10,570 nt of DNA from Pseudomonadota bacterium (lineage in GTDB: Bacteria; Pseudomonadota; Alphaproteobacteria; Rhodobacterales; Rhodobacteraceae). The stretch spans positions 1 through 10,570 of the forward strand of contig JACZTQ010000089.1 in NCBI GenBank assembly GCA_022573605.1. The letters run 5' to 3'. The notes under the pieces are model-generated. The model was not told the origin of the DNA, searched no databases, and was given only the letters and a program-made list of their open reading frames with translations. The position numbers and the translations under genes were made by a program. Shown here piece after piece: positions 1 through 6,756 of the stretch. Position 1 is the first letter of the stretch. Each line of letters begins with the position of its first letter.

Positions 1-1
1 G

Positions 2-61
2 GCCTACAACATGCGCCGCCTGGTGTTTTTGGAGCGGCCCGCGGCAGTGCCGTCAGGGTGA
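2..61 (+). pseudogene. Possible C-terminal tail of a DDE transposase (partial)
   Basis: A reading frame enters from the left edge and stops at the TGA at 59-61, giving a 19-residue tail that begins AYNMRRLVFLE. The pattern Ala-Tyr-Asn-x-x-Arg-Leu followed by hydrophobic residues resembles the last helix of several IS transposases. That is recall of a family pattern, not an alignment. The next gene lies 180 bases downstream and I see no clear terminal inverted repeat after the stop. It could equally be the end of an intact gene lying outside the window, or chance open frame. Identification is weak because so little is visible. Confidence 0.3.
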
Positions 62-229
62 CCGTATTCACGGGAGCAGTCCGCCCAAAGCACCCGCTCC
101 GCGATCAAACCAACCGCTCAAGGGCTATGGACACGGACAATCCCAACGCCGCATAACGTCCGATGCCTCGGTTCTGCCGCCACAGGGCATTTTTCGAGGT
201 GCCCATAAGGGAGCAAAGCTCCGTCTTCA

Positions 230-235
230 GGGAGG
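230..235 (+). promoter_or_regulatory. Shine-Dalgarno site of the secreted Cache-like gene
   Basis: GGGAGG lies 7 bases before the ATG at 243. It is the strongest ribosome binding site on the plus strand of this window and fixes the start of the 191-residue protein. Confidence 0.75.
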
Positions 236-242
236 AAACAAC

Positions 243-818
243 ATGAGACGAACTGTCCTTGCCGCGGCGCTGGCCGCCGCCACCATGTCGGTCGCCTCGG
301 GGCCGGCCTTCGCCGATGGCCACGAGGCCAAGATCACGGCTTATATCGAGTCGAACATCAGCGGCTGGCTCGGCTCCGCCGAGCTCATCGCCGCCGTCGA
401 TCAGCAAAACATCAACCATCTCGGCATCACCTCGACCGAGATCAACCGCCTCGACCAGCGCTGGCGCAAGGAGCGCAAGCGCGGCGGCGGCAGCCTGATC
501 TCCTCGATCATGGGCAACGAGTTGTCGGCCTTCCTGCGCGGCATCAAGGCGGCCTCGGGCGGCGTCATCACCGAGATCTTCGTGATGGACAATGTCGGCC
601 TCAACGTCGGCCAGACCAACGGCACCGGCGACCTGATGCAGGGCGACGAGGCCAAGTGGCAGAAGACCTATCCGGTCAGCGCCCATGCGGTGTTCATCGA
701 CGAGGTCGAGGAGGACGGCGGTGTCAACGTCTCGCAGACCAGCCTGACGGTGGCCCGCTCGAACGGCTTCCGGCTCGGCGCCGTGACCATCGGCATCAAC
801 GTGGATGCGCTGGAGTAG
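243..818 (+). CDS. Secreted Cache/PDC-like sensor-domain protein, stand-alone
   Basis: Encodes 191 residues. Residues 1-24 look like a Sec signal peptide: two arginines, an Ala-rich core and AFA before D25. The mature part has features of extracytoplasmic Cache (PDC) ligand-binding domains: an N-terminal helix with AELIAAVDQQN, a central strand-turn EIFVMDNVGLNVGQT, then LMQGDEAKWQKTY, and a final strand GAVTIGINVDAL. In sensor kinases and chemoreceptors such a domain is followed by a membrane helix and an output domain. Here the chain simply ends, so the product is probably a soluble periplasmic protein. Ligand and partner are unknown. A strong ribosome site sets the start, and a hairpin at 839-863 separates the gene from dapF, so it is probably a single-gene unit. 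Family assignment is by pattern recognition; a plain hypothetical periplasmic protein remains possible. Confidence 0.7.
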   Translation: MRRTVLAAALAAATMSVASGPAFADGHEAKITAYIESNISGWLGSAELIAAVDQQNINHLGITSTEINRLDQRWRKERKRGGGSLISSIMGNELSAFLRGIKAASGGVITEIFVMDNVGLNVGQTNGTGDLMQGDEAKWQKTYPVSAHAVFIDEVEEDGGVNVSQTSLTVARSNGFRLGAVTIGINVDALE

Positions 819-838
819 AACGGGCGCGGCTGGCAATT

Positions 839-863
839 CCCCTCCGCAGGTGTTGCGGAGGGG
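839..863 (+). terminator. GC-rich hairpin after the Cache-like gene, probable terminator
   Basis: CCCCTCCGCA (839-848) pairs perfectly with TGCGGAGGGG (854-863) around a 5-base loop, 21 bases after the stop codon. The strong stem suits termination, but no T tract follows, so it may be Rho-assisted or an mRNA 3' end stabiliser. Confidence 0.5.
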
Positions 864-900
864 ACACCAACACCCTCTGGCGCGCCGCGCCCGCCGGGGC

Positions 901-906
901 TATATA
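901..906 (+). promoter_or_regulatory. Possible -10 element just before dapF
   Basis: TATATA stands out in very GC-rich surroundings, 8 bases before the dapF ATG. If used as a -10 hexamer, transcription would begin about at the start codon, giving a leaderless or nearly leaderless mRNA. No good -35 hexamer is visible 16-18 bases upstream and no Shine-Dalgarno precedes the ATG. Tentative. Confidence 0.3.
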
Positions 907-914
907 CCGCCCCC

Positions 915-1781
915 ATGGACCGGCGCACGGCAGATGGCTCTCCCGGCCTGCGTTTTCTCAAGATGCACGGGCTGGGCAACGACTTCGTGATCATCGACGC
1001 GCGCGGCGCGGGCGATCCGGTCACCCCTGCCCCGATGACTCCAGAACTGGCCCGCGCCCTGGGCGACCGCCACCGCGGTGTCGGCTTCGACCAGCTCGCG
1101 GTGATCGCCGACAGCGATGCGGCGGATGCCGCCGTCGCCTTCTGGAACGCCGACGGCAGCAGCGCCGGGGCCTGCGGCAACGCCACCCGCTGCGTCGCCC
1201 ATCTGCTGCTGGCCGAGCGCCCGGCGGCGACCCTGGCGCTGCACACCGCCAACGGCCGCCTGACCGCCGAGCGCCTGGCCGACGGGCGCATCCGCGTCGA
1301 CATGGGGCCGGCCCGGACCGGCTGGCGCGACATTCCGCTGGCCGAGGAGGCCGACACCACCGCCCTGCCCCTGCCCGGCAACCCCGGCGCCGTCAGCATG
1401 GGCAACCCGCACTGCGTGTTCTTCGTCGAGGACGCCGAGGCGGTGGCGCTGGCCCAGGTCGGGCCGGAGTGGGAGCGCCACCCGATGTTCCCGGAGCGCA
1501 CCAATGTCGAGTTTGTCCAGGTGATCTCGCGCGCCGAGGTCCGCCTCCGGGTCTGGGAGCGCGGCGCCGGGATCACGCTGGCCTGCGGCTCGGGCGCCTG
1601 TGCCGCCGTGGTGGCGGGGGTCCGCAAGGGGCTGCTGGAGCGCCGCGTCACCGTCAACCTCGATGGCGGCGCGCTCGAGATCGAGTGGTGCGAGGATGGC
1701 CATGTGGGCATGACCGGCCCGGTCAGTCACGTCTTCGAGGGCCGCCTGTCGGCCGAATTCCTGGCCGAGGTGGGGGCATGA
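915..1781 (+). CDS. dapF: Diaminopimelate epimerase
   Basis: Converts LL-2,6-diaminopimelate to the meso form, the last step before lysine and the source of the peptidoglycan cross-linking residue; cytoplasmic. The 288-residue product has the DapF N-terminal signature KMHGLGNDF (residues 16-24). Its two catalytic cysteines are in ACGNATRC (C87) and ACGSGACA (C224), the pair that removes and returns the alpha proton. GNPH (164-167) and ERGAGIT (216-222) are also family motifs. The usual N-terminus begins a few residues before the RFLKMHG motif, so the ATG at 915 adds roughly ten extra residues but is the only nearby ATG upstream of the motif. TATATA sits at 901-906, very close to this start. 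The gene overlaps mtaB in an ATGA, indicating translational coupling. Confidence 0.97.
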   Translation: MDRRTADGSPGLRFLKMHGLGNDFVIIDARGAGDPVTPAPMTPELARALGDRHRGVGFDQLAVIADSDAADAAVAFWNADGSSAGACGNATRCVAHLLLAERPAATLALHTANGRLTAERLADGRIRVDMGPARTGWRDIPLAEEADTTALPLPGNPGAVSMGNPHCVFFVEDAEAVALAQVGPEWERHPMFPERTNVEFVQVISRAEVRLRVWERGAGITLACGSGACAAVVAGVRKGLLERRVTVNLDGGALEIEWCEDGHVGMTGPVSHVFEGRLSAEFLAEVGA

Positions 1782-3040
1782 GCGCGCCCGTCTTCGCCAC
1801 CTTCGGCTGCCGCCTGAACGCCTACGAGACCCAGGCGATGACCGACCTGGCCGGGCAGGCCGGGCTTTCGAACGCCGTGATCGTCAACACCTGCGCGGTC
1901 ACCGCCGAGGCCGTCCGCCAGGCCCGCCAGCGCATCCGCAAGCTGCGCCGCGAGCACCCCCGGGCCCGCCTCATCGTCACCGGCTGCGCCGCCCAGACCG
2001 AGCCGCAAACCTTCGCCGCCATGCCCGAGGTCGATCAGGTCATCGGCAACCTCGAGAAGATGCGGGCCGGGACCTGGGAGCGGATCGCCAGCGGCCCCGA
2101 TTTCGTCGGTCCGAGCGAGGCGGTGATGGTCGACGACATCATGTCCGCCACCGAGACCGCCGGCCACCTGATCGACGGCTTCGGCACCCGGGCGCGGGCC
2201 TATGTCCAGGTCCAGAACGGCTGCGACCACCGCTGCACCTTCTGCATCATCCCCTACGGCCGGGGCAATTCGCGCTCGGTCCCGGCCGGGGTCGTGGTCG
2301 AGCAGATCGGGCGGCTGGTGGGGCGCGGCTTCAACGAGGTGGTGCTGACCGGGGTCGATCTGACCTCGTGGGGCGCCGATATGCCCGGCCGCCCGCCGCT
2401 GGGCGATCTGGTCCAGCGCATCCTGCGGCTGGTCCCCGAGCTGCCGAGGTTGCGGATCTCGTCGATCGATTCCATCGAGGCCGACCCGGCGCTGATCGAC
2501 GCCATCGCCTCCGAGCCCCGGCTGATGCCGCATCTGCACCTCAGCCTGCAATCGGGCGACGACCTGATCCTGAAGCGCATGAAGCGCCGGCACAACCGCG
2601 CCGACGCCATCCGGTTTTGCCAGGAGATCCGCGCCCGGCGCCCCGAGATGGTGTTCGGCGCCGACCTCATCGCCGGCTTCCCGACCGAGACCGAGGCGAT
2701 GTTCGAGAACTCGCTCAGGCTGATCGAGGACTGCGGCCTGACCTGGCTCCACGTCTTCCCCTATTCGGCCCGCCAGGGCACCCCGGCGGCAAGGATGCCC
2801 CAGGTGCCCAAGGCGGTCCGCAAGGAGCGCGCCGCCCGGTTGCGCGCGGCGGGCGAGGCAAGGGTCGCCGATTACCTCGCGGCCCAGATCGGCCTGACCC
2901 GCGAGGTCCTGATGGAGCGCCCCCGGATGGGCCGCACCGAAGGTTTCGCCGAGGTCGCCTTCGCCAGCGAACAGCCCGTCGGCGCCATCGTGCCCGCCCG
3001 CATCTCCGATGTCGCCGAGACCCGGTTGATGGCTGCTTGA
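1778..3040 (+). CDS. mtaB: tRNA t6A37 methylthiotransferase MtaB
   Basis: Radical-SAM enzyme that adds a methylthio group to C2 of N6-threonylcarbamoyladenosine at position 37 of ANN-decoding tRNAs, producing ms2t6A. The 420-residue product shows the expected order. The N-terminal UPF0004/MTTase domain has its three cluster cysteines in FGCRLN (C11), NTCAVT (C39) and TGCAAQ (C70). The radical-SAM CxxxCxxC follows in GCDHRCTFC (C149, C153, C156), with downstream motifs such as HLHLSLQSG (252-260) and GADLIAGFPTE (294-304). A C-terminal TRAM-like stretch covers about 370-420. FGCRLNAYET near the start is typical of MtaB rather than of MiaB or RimO. The start overlaps the dapF stop (ATGA). The frame is open for 374 codons upstream, but that is a shadow of dapF and of the Cache-like gene. 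Confidence 0.95.
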   Translation: MSAPVFATFGCRLNAYETQAMTDLAGQAGLSNAVIVNTCAVTAEAVRQARQRIRKLRREHPRARLIVTGCAAQTEPQTFAAMPEVDQVIGNLEKMRAGTWERIASGPDFVGPSEAVMVDDIMSATETAGHLIDGFGTRARAYVQVQNGCDHRCTFCIIPYGRGNSRSVPAGVVVEQIGRLVGRGFNEVVLTGVDLTSWGADMPGRPPLGDLVQRILRLVPELPRLRISSIDSIEADPALIDAIASEPRLMPHLHLSLQSGDDLILKRMKRRHNRADAIRFCQEIRARRPEMVFGADLIAGFPTETEAMFENSLRLIEDCGLTWLHVFPYSARQGTPAARMPQVPKAVRKERAARLRAAGEARVADYLAAQIGLTREVLMERPRMGRTEGFAEVAFASEQPVGAIVPARISDVAETRLMAA

Positions 3041-3099
3041 GGGTTCCCCTCCCCACCGTCCGGCGCTAAGCAGGCGCGAGGCATATCGAGCGGGGCCCC

Positions 3100-4143
3100 A
3101 TGTCCTTCTTCAAGAAAATGAAAGCGCGGCTGTTCAAGTCCTCGTCGAAGCTCGACGCGGGGCTCGAGGCGATTGTCGGCGAGGGCGGCGAGGAGGGGGG
3201 GCGGAGCGCCCCAGCCCTCTCCCCCGACCCCTCTCCCGGAGGGAGAGGGGAGGCGCCCAAGCCCGGCCTGATTTCCCGTGTCCTTGGTAGCGCGACGGTC
3301 CGGAAGCGGGTGCTCGACGACGCCATGCTGGAGAGCCTGGAGGAGTTGCTGATCAGCGCCGACATGGGGGTCGAGACGGCGCTCAAGCTGTCGGCCCGGC
3401 TGGCCGAGGGGCGCTTCGGCAAGCGGGTCTCGACGACAGAGATCAAGCAGGCGCTGGCGGACGAGATCGCCAAGGTATTGGAGCCCGTCGCCCGGCCCCT
3501 GCCGCTCTACGCCAAGCGGCCGCAGGTGGTGCTGGTGGTGGGCGTCAACGGCTCGGGCAAGACCACCACCATCGGCAAGCTGGCGAGCCAGCTCAAGGCG
3601 GCCGGCAAGTCGGTGCTGATCGCCGCCTGCGACACCTTCCGCGCCGCCGCCGTCGAGCAGCTCCAGATCTGGGGCGAGCGGGCCGGGGTGCCGGTGATGA
3701 CGGCGCCGCAGGGCTCGGACCCCGCCAGCCTCGCCTTCGAGGCCATGACCAGGGCCGAAGCCGACGGCGCCGACATCCTGCTGATCGACACCGCCGGGCG
3801 GTTGCAGAACCGCGCCGACCTGATGGGGGAGCTGGCCAAGATCGTCCGGGTGATCCGCAAGAAGGACCCCGAGGCGCCCCACAACACGGTGCTGGTGCTC
3901 GACGCCACCACCGGCCAGAACGCCTTGCTGCAAGTGGAAATTTTCCAGAAGATCGCCGATGTCTCGGGCCTGATCATGACCAAGCTCGACGGCACCGCCA
4001 AGGGCGGCATCCTGGTCGCGCTGGCCGACCGCTTCGCCCTGCCGATCCACGCCATCGGCATCGGCGAGACCATCGACGACCTCGCCCCGTTCGACCCCGA
4101 CGACTTCGCCCGGGCCCTGACCGGGGCCGGAAACGGGCGGTAG
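3100..4143 (+). CDS. ftsY: Signal recognition particle receptor FtsY
   Basis: SRP-type GTPase that receives ribosome-nascent chain-SRP complexes at the inner membrane and hands them to SecYEG. The 347-residue product starts with a basic, amphipathic segment (MSFFKKMKARLFK) suited to membrane association, then a low-complexity linker, the helical N domain (about 57-135) and the G domain. Visible GTPase motifs are GVNGSGKTT (148-156), DTFRAAAVEQL (178-188), DTAGR (230-234) and TKLDGTAKGG (294-303). The linker (residues about 34-51) is encoded by strongly palindromic DNA that looks like an inserted repeat (see the separate repeat feature). No strong Shine-Dalgarno is seen, and it follows mtaB by 59 bases, so it is probably in the same transcription unit. 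The ATG fits the usual FtsY N-terminus. Confidence 0.96.
   Translation: MSFFKKMKARLFKSSSKLDAGLEAIVGEGGEEGGRSAPALSPDPSPGGRGEAPKPGLISRVLGSATVRKRVLDDAMLESLEELLISADMGVETALKLSARLAEGRFGKRVSTTEIKQALADEIAKVLEPVARPLPLYAKRPQVVLVVGVNGSGKTTTIGKLASQLKAAGKSVLIAACDTFRAAAVEQLQIWGERAGVPVMTAPQGSDPASLAFEAMTRAEADGADILLIDTAGRLQNRADLMGELAKIVRVIRKKDPEAPHNTVLVLDATTGQNALLQVEIFQKIADVSGLIMTKLDGTAKGGILVALADRFALPIHAIGIGETIDDLAPFDPDDFARALTGAGNGR
3198..3250 (+). repeat. Palindromic repeat carried in frame inside ftsY
   Basis: Two hairpins lie inside the ftsY coding sequence. GGGGCG (3198-3203) pairs with CGCCCC (3207-3212) around a 3-base loop. CCCCTCTCCC (3228-3237) pairs perfectly with GGGAGAGGGG (3241-3250) around GGA. 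CCCTCTCCC also occurs directly upstream of the second hairpin, at 3215-3223, as a direct repeat. The encoded peptide is PALSPDPSPGGRGE, lying in the variable linker between the membrane-binding N-terminus and the N domain, where an insertion would be tolerated. The composition resembles mobile palindromic elements found between genes in many proteobacteria; that parallel is from general knowledge. Confidence 0.65.
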
Positions 4144-4144
4144 G

Positions 4145-4254
4145 GCCTTGAGACCGCTTCGGGTCCGCTTCGGGCATGATTTGGGGATGATTTGGGCCCG
4201 CTATGGGCATGATTTGGGCCCGACATGGGCCCGACTTGGGCCCGACATGGGCGG
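4145..4254 (+). repeat. 11-bp tandem repeat (minisatellite), about ten units
   Basis: Directly after the ftsY stop, units of exactly 11 bases follow each other without gaps: GCCTTGAGACC, GCTTCGGGTCC, GCTTCGGGCAT, GATTTGGGGAT, GATTTGGGCCC, GCTATGGGCAT, GATTTGGGCCC, GACATGGGCCC, GACTTGGGCCC, GACATGGGCGG. The left units are more diverged and the right ones nearly uniform, with the palindrome GGGCCC in their core. The period is not a multiple of 3 and no frame across it looks like a protein. It fills most of the gap to the EamA-family gene. Confidence 0.85.
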
Positions 4255-4296
4255 GCCAATTGTGGCAATCATGTGCACCCCGGCAGGGCGCGCCGG

Positions 4297-5256
4297 ATGA
4301 TCCCCGAAGCGATCCCCGCCCTCCTGCCGGCGACGATTCCGGGCGACTGGATCCTCGCCATCGAGGGCACCCCGGCCGGCGCCCGGGCGGCGATGGCGCT
4401 GGCGCTGTTCTCGGCACTGGCCCACGCCATCCTCGGCGCGCTGCAAAAGGGCCGCCACGACCCCTGGACCAGCCGCGGCGCGATCGACCTCTGGGCGGCG
4501 CTGATCGCCCTGCCGGCGGCGCTGTTCCTGGTGCCGCGGCCGGACGCTTTCCTGTGGCTGGTGCTGGCCGGCGCCTGGGCGATCCAGACCGTCTACAAGG
4601 TGCTGATGGCGATGGCCTACAGCCGCGGCCACTACACCCTGGTCTACCCGATCGTGCGCGGCGCCGGGCCGCTGGCCACCGTGGTCTTCGCCGGCTTCGT
4701 CTTCGGCGAAACCTTCACGGGCGAACAATGGTTCGGGGTGCTGCTGCTGTCGGGAGGTATCTTCGGCCTCGCGGTGGTCAACATCCGGGATGCGGGCGTC
4801 GGCCGGGCGCGGTTGCAGGCGGCGGTGTTCCTGGCCGTGCTGACCGGCCTCTCGGTCGCCGTCTACACCACCTACGACGCCTACGGCATCAGGCTGGCGC
4901 CGGATCCCTTCACCTTCCTGGCCTGGTTCTTCGTGATCGACGGCGTGACCATGCCGGTCGTCGCGGTTCTCCGCCACCGGCGGCTGGCGGCGGCGGGGCG
5001 GACTCCCGATTTGCATGGCGCCGGGCCGCTGGCGCTGCGCGGCCTCGCCGGCGCGCTGGCCGGGCTCGGCAGTTTCGGCGCGGTGATGCTGGCGACCCGG
5101 CTCGACAAGGTCGCCGAGGCGGCCAGCCTGCGCGAGACCTCGGTGGTGTTCGCTGGCCTGATCGGCTGGTTTTTCCTCGGCGAGCGGATCGGGCGCGCGC
5201 GCGCCTTGCTGATGATCGTGATCGCACTGGGCGCGGTGCGCATAGAGTTCGGGTGA
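4297..5256 (+). CDS. EamA/DMT-family membrane transporter
   Basis: Inner-membrane protein of the drug/metabolite transporter superfamily. Its substrate cannot be told from sequence. From the ATG at 4297 it has 319 residues with about ten hydrophobic segments in two halves, the usual EamA duplication. The first half contains AMAYSRGHYTLVYPIVRGAGPL-like sequence (about 105-125), a typical EamA pattern of a helix end, a tyrosine-proline and an arginine. The second half ends with LRETSVVFAGLIGWFFLGER (278-297), the common final motif of these carriers. The start is uncertain. The frame is open to an ATG at 4225 inside the tandem repeat, which I reject. The first transmembrane helix begins near residue 31, so an ATG at 4393 is also possible. 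No start has a strong ribosome site. It lies between ftsY and yciB in the same orientation. Confidence 0.85.
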   Translation: MIPEAIPALLPATIPGDWILAIEGTPAGARAAMALALFSALAHAILGALQKGRHDPWTSRGAIDLWAALIALPAALFLVPRPDAFLWLVLAGAWAIQTVYKVLMAMAYSRGHYTLVYPIVRGAGPLATVVFAGFVFGETFTGEQWFGVLLLSGGIFGLAVVNIRDAGVGRARLQAAVFLAVLTGLSVAVYTTYDAYGIRLAPDPFTFLAWFFVIDGVTMPVVAVLRHRRLAAAGRTPDLHGAGPLALRGLAGALAGLGSFGAVMLATRLDKVAEAASLRETSVVFAGLIGWFFLGERIGRARALLMIVIALGAVRIEFG

Positions 5257-5288
5257 CATTGGCGATTCCAGCTATTAGATAGTCCGGC

Positions 5289-5927
5289 ATGACAACGAAA
5301 AACGTGAACCCTCTGCTCAAACTGGCGCTGGATATCGGCCCGCTCGGGGTCTTCTTCGTGGCCTTTCGCTATGGCCGCGAGCTGCTGGAAATCCCCGCCA
5401 TATACGGCTTTCTCGAACCGGCGACGGGCGCGGCGGCGCTGGCCGGCGCCAGCGGCCCGCTGTTCGTCGCCACCGCCTTTTTCATGGCGGCGATCGCCGC
5501 CTCGCTGACGTTGTCGTGGTGCCTGTTGCGGCATCTGCCGCGGATGGCGGTGGTGACCGGGATCGTGGTGGCGATCTTCGGCGGCCTGACCCTGTGGCTC
5601 CAGGACGAGACCTTCATCAAGATGAAGCCGACCATGGTCAACGCCATCTTCGCCCTGATCCTCGGCTTCGGCCTGGTGCGCGGGCGCTCCTACCTGAAAT
5701 CGCTGATCGGCGAGATGATGTCGCTGGACGACGCCGGCTGGATGATCTTCACCCGGCGCTGGGTGATGTTCTTCCTCTTCATGGCGGTGCTGAACGAGGT
5801 CGTCTGGCGCAGCCAGACGACCGAGAACTGGGTCGCCTACAAGACCTTCGGCAGCTTGCCCCTGACCTTCGTCTTCCTGGCCCTGCAATGGCCGCTGCTG
5901 AAGCGGCACATGGTCGAGGGGGGGTGA
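5289..5927 (+). CDS. yciB: Septation protein A family (YciB/IspZ), inner membrane
   Basis: Polytopic inner-membrane protein of the YciB/IspZ family, linked in enterobacteria to cell envelope and division processes; its exact biochemical role is not settled. The 212-residue product matches family landmarks throughout: LALDIGPLGVFFVAFRYG near the N-terminus, FMAAIAASLTLSW (65-77), FGGLTLWLQDETFIKMKPT (97-115), LDDAGW (146-151), and FLFMAVLNEVVWR (162-174) near the C-terminus. It has five or six hydrophobic segments. Length is at the upper end of the family. It follows the EamA gene by 32 bases without a clear Shine-Dalgarno and is probably cotranscribed with it. It converges on ccmG, with a palindromic repeat between them. 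Confidence 0.93.
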   Translation: MTTKNVNPLLKLALDIGPLGVFFVAFRYGRELLEIPAIYGFLEPATGAAALAGASGPLFVATAFFMAAIAASLTLSWCLLRHLPRMAVVTGIVVAIFGGLTLWLQDETFIKMKPTMVNAIFALILGFGLVRGRSYLKSLIGEMMSLDDAGWMIFTRRWVMFFLFMAVLNEVVWRSQTTENWVAYKTFGSLPLTFVFLALQWPLLKRHMVEGG

Positions 5928-5954
5928 TGCCGGATTGCGCCGGTCCCAACCCAC

Positions 5955-6167
5955 GTCATGCCCCGGCCCCGGATCAAGTCCGGGGCAGGCTTTGACCGGG
6001 GCATCCAGTCTTTAACCGGTTGATCCAAAGACTGGATTGCCGGGTCAAGCCCGGCAAAGACAAGGTTCTGGATGAGCCACGCTTCAGGCAGCTTGGCGTG
6101 ATCCGACAATCTCACGCATCGTCAAGAGATGCCCCGGCCAAGCCGTGGCATGACGGCCCGGGGCCGT
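5955..6167. repeat. Intergenic palindromic repeat cluster between convergent genes
   Basis: A roughly 200-bp element lies between yciB and ccmG. Its ends are inverted copies: GTCATGCCCCGG (5955-5966) against CCGTGGCATGAC (6143-6154), matching at 11 of 12 positions. Inside are several hairpins. CCCCGGA/TCCGGGG (5967-5985) and TGCCGGG/CCCGGCA (6038-6056) share the loop TCAAG. ATCCAGTCTTT (6003-6013) pairs perfectly with AAAGACTGGAT (6027-6037). TGCCCCGGC pairs with GCCGTGGCA around CAA (6130-6150, one mismatch). ACGGCC/GGCCGT (6153-6167) is last. This style, with the GATCAAG or GGTCAAG turn and the ATCCAGTC arm, is common between genes of alphaproteobacteria (general knowledge). It probably also ends transcription from both sides. 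Confidence 0.8.
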
Positions 6168-6183
6168 CCCGCGCAACCCGGGA

Positions 6184-6756
6184 TCACCCCCCGGCCCGCG
6201 CCCGCTCCACCGCCGGCAGGATCTTGCGCTCGATGTCGGAGCCCATGATCGGGCCGATGTGCTTGTAGATAATCCGGCCCCGGCCATCGACGACGAAGGT
6301 CTCGGGCACGCCGTAGACCCCCCACTCGATGCCGACCCGGCCGTTGCGGTCGGCGCCGATCAGGGTGAAGGGGTCGCCGAGCTCGGCCAGGAACCGCTTG
6401 GCCGCCGCCTCGGTGTCCTTGTAGTTGAGGCCGTGGACGGTCAGCCCCATCGCCGCCAGTTCGGTCAGCCTCGGGTGCTCGACCCGGCAGGGCACGCACC
6501 AGCTCGCCCAGATGTTGACCAGCTTGACCCCCGGCGCCGTCAGGTCGGCGGTCGAGAACCCCGGCTGGTCCGCGTAGAGCGGCGGCAGTTCGAACTCGGG
6601 CGCCGGCTTGCCGATGAAGGTCGAGGGCAGGTTGCGCCCGCCGTCCTCGCGCTGCAAGCCGAGCAGGAACACCGCCAGCACCGCCACAGCACCCAGCGCG
6701 GGAAACACCATCCAGACCCGGAAACCACCGCCGCTGGCCTCGGTCTCGTCGCTCAT
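6184..6756 (-). CDS. ccmG: CcmG/DsbE thiol:disulfide oxidoreductase
   Basis: Membrane-anchored periplasmic thioredoxin-like protein. It keeps apocytochrome c haem-binding cysteines, or the CcmH disulfide, reduced during System I cytochrome c maturation. The 190-residue product has a short cytoplasmic N-terminus, one membrane anchor (about 14-34), and a thioredoxin fold. The active site is WCVPC (86-90) and the cis-proline loop is YGVPETF (148-154). FIGKPAPEFELPPL (47-60) is the usual entry to the fold in CcmG. The start is set at 6756 because AAGGAG lies 8 bases upstream and the ATG overlaps the ccmD stop (ATGA). A further in-frame ATG at 6825 would only add residues encoded inside ccmD. Confidence 0.94.
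   Translation of the reverse strand: MSDETEASGGGFRVWMVFPALGAVAVLAVFLLGLQREDGGRNLPSTFIGKPAPEFELPPLYADQPGFSTADLTAPGVKLVNIWASWCVPCRVEHPRLTELAAMGLTVHGLNYKDTEAAAKRFLAELGDPFTLIGADRNGRVGIEWGVYGVPETFVVDGRGRIIYKHIGPIMGSDIERKILPAVERARAGG

Noticed and set aside
105..836. 243-residue minus-strand open frame opposite the Cache-like gene
   Set aside because: The plus-strand gene has a strong ribosome site, signal peptide and domain-like pattern. The minus frame is Asp/Ala/Gly-rich shadow sequence.
656..1777. Long open extension of the mtaB frame upstream of its start
   Set aside because: It overlaps dapF and the Cache-like gene on the same strand, its translation is low-complexity Arg/Gly/Pro-rich, and mtaB has a normal start at 1778 coupled to the dapF stop.
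2872..4050. 392-residue minus-strand open frame opposite mtaB and ftsY
   Set aside because: It lies opposite two conserved genes, crosses the ftsY palindrome, and shows no recognisable domain.
4145..4254. CRISPR array or coding repeat
   Set aside because: The 11-bp units are contiguous with no spacers, too short for CRISPR repeats, and not a multiple of three. No frame gives a sensible protein.
4225..4296. Upstream ATG for the EamA-family gene inside the tandem repeat
   Set aside because: The added 24 residues are encoded largely by the repeat or its edge, are not hydrophobic, and have no ribosome site; later starts fit the family better.
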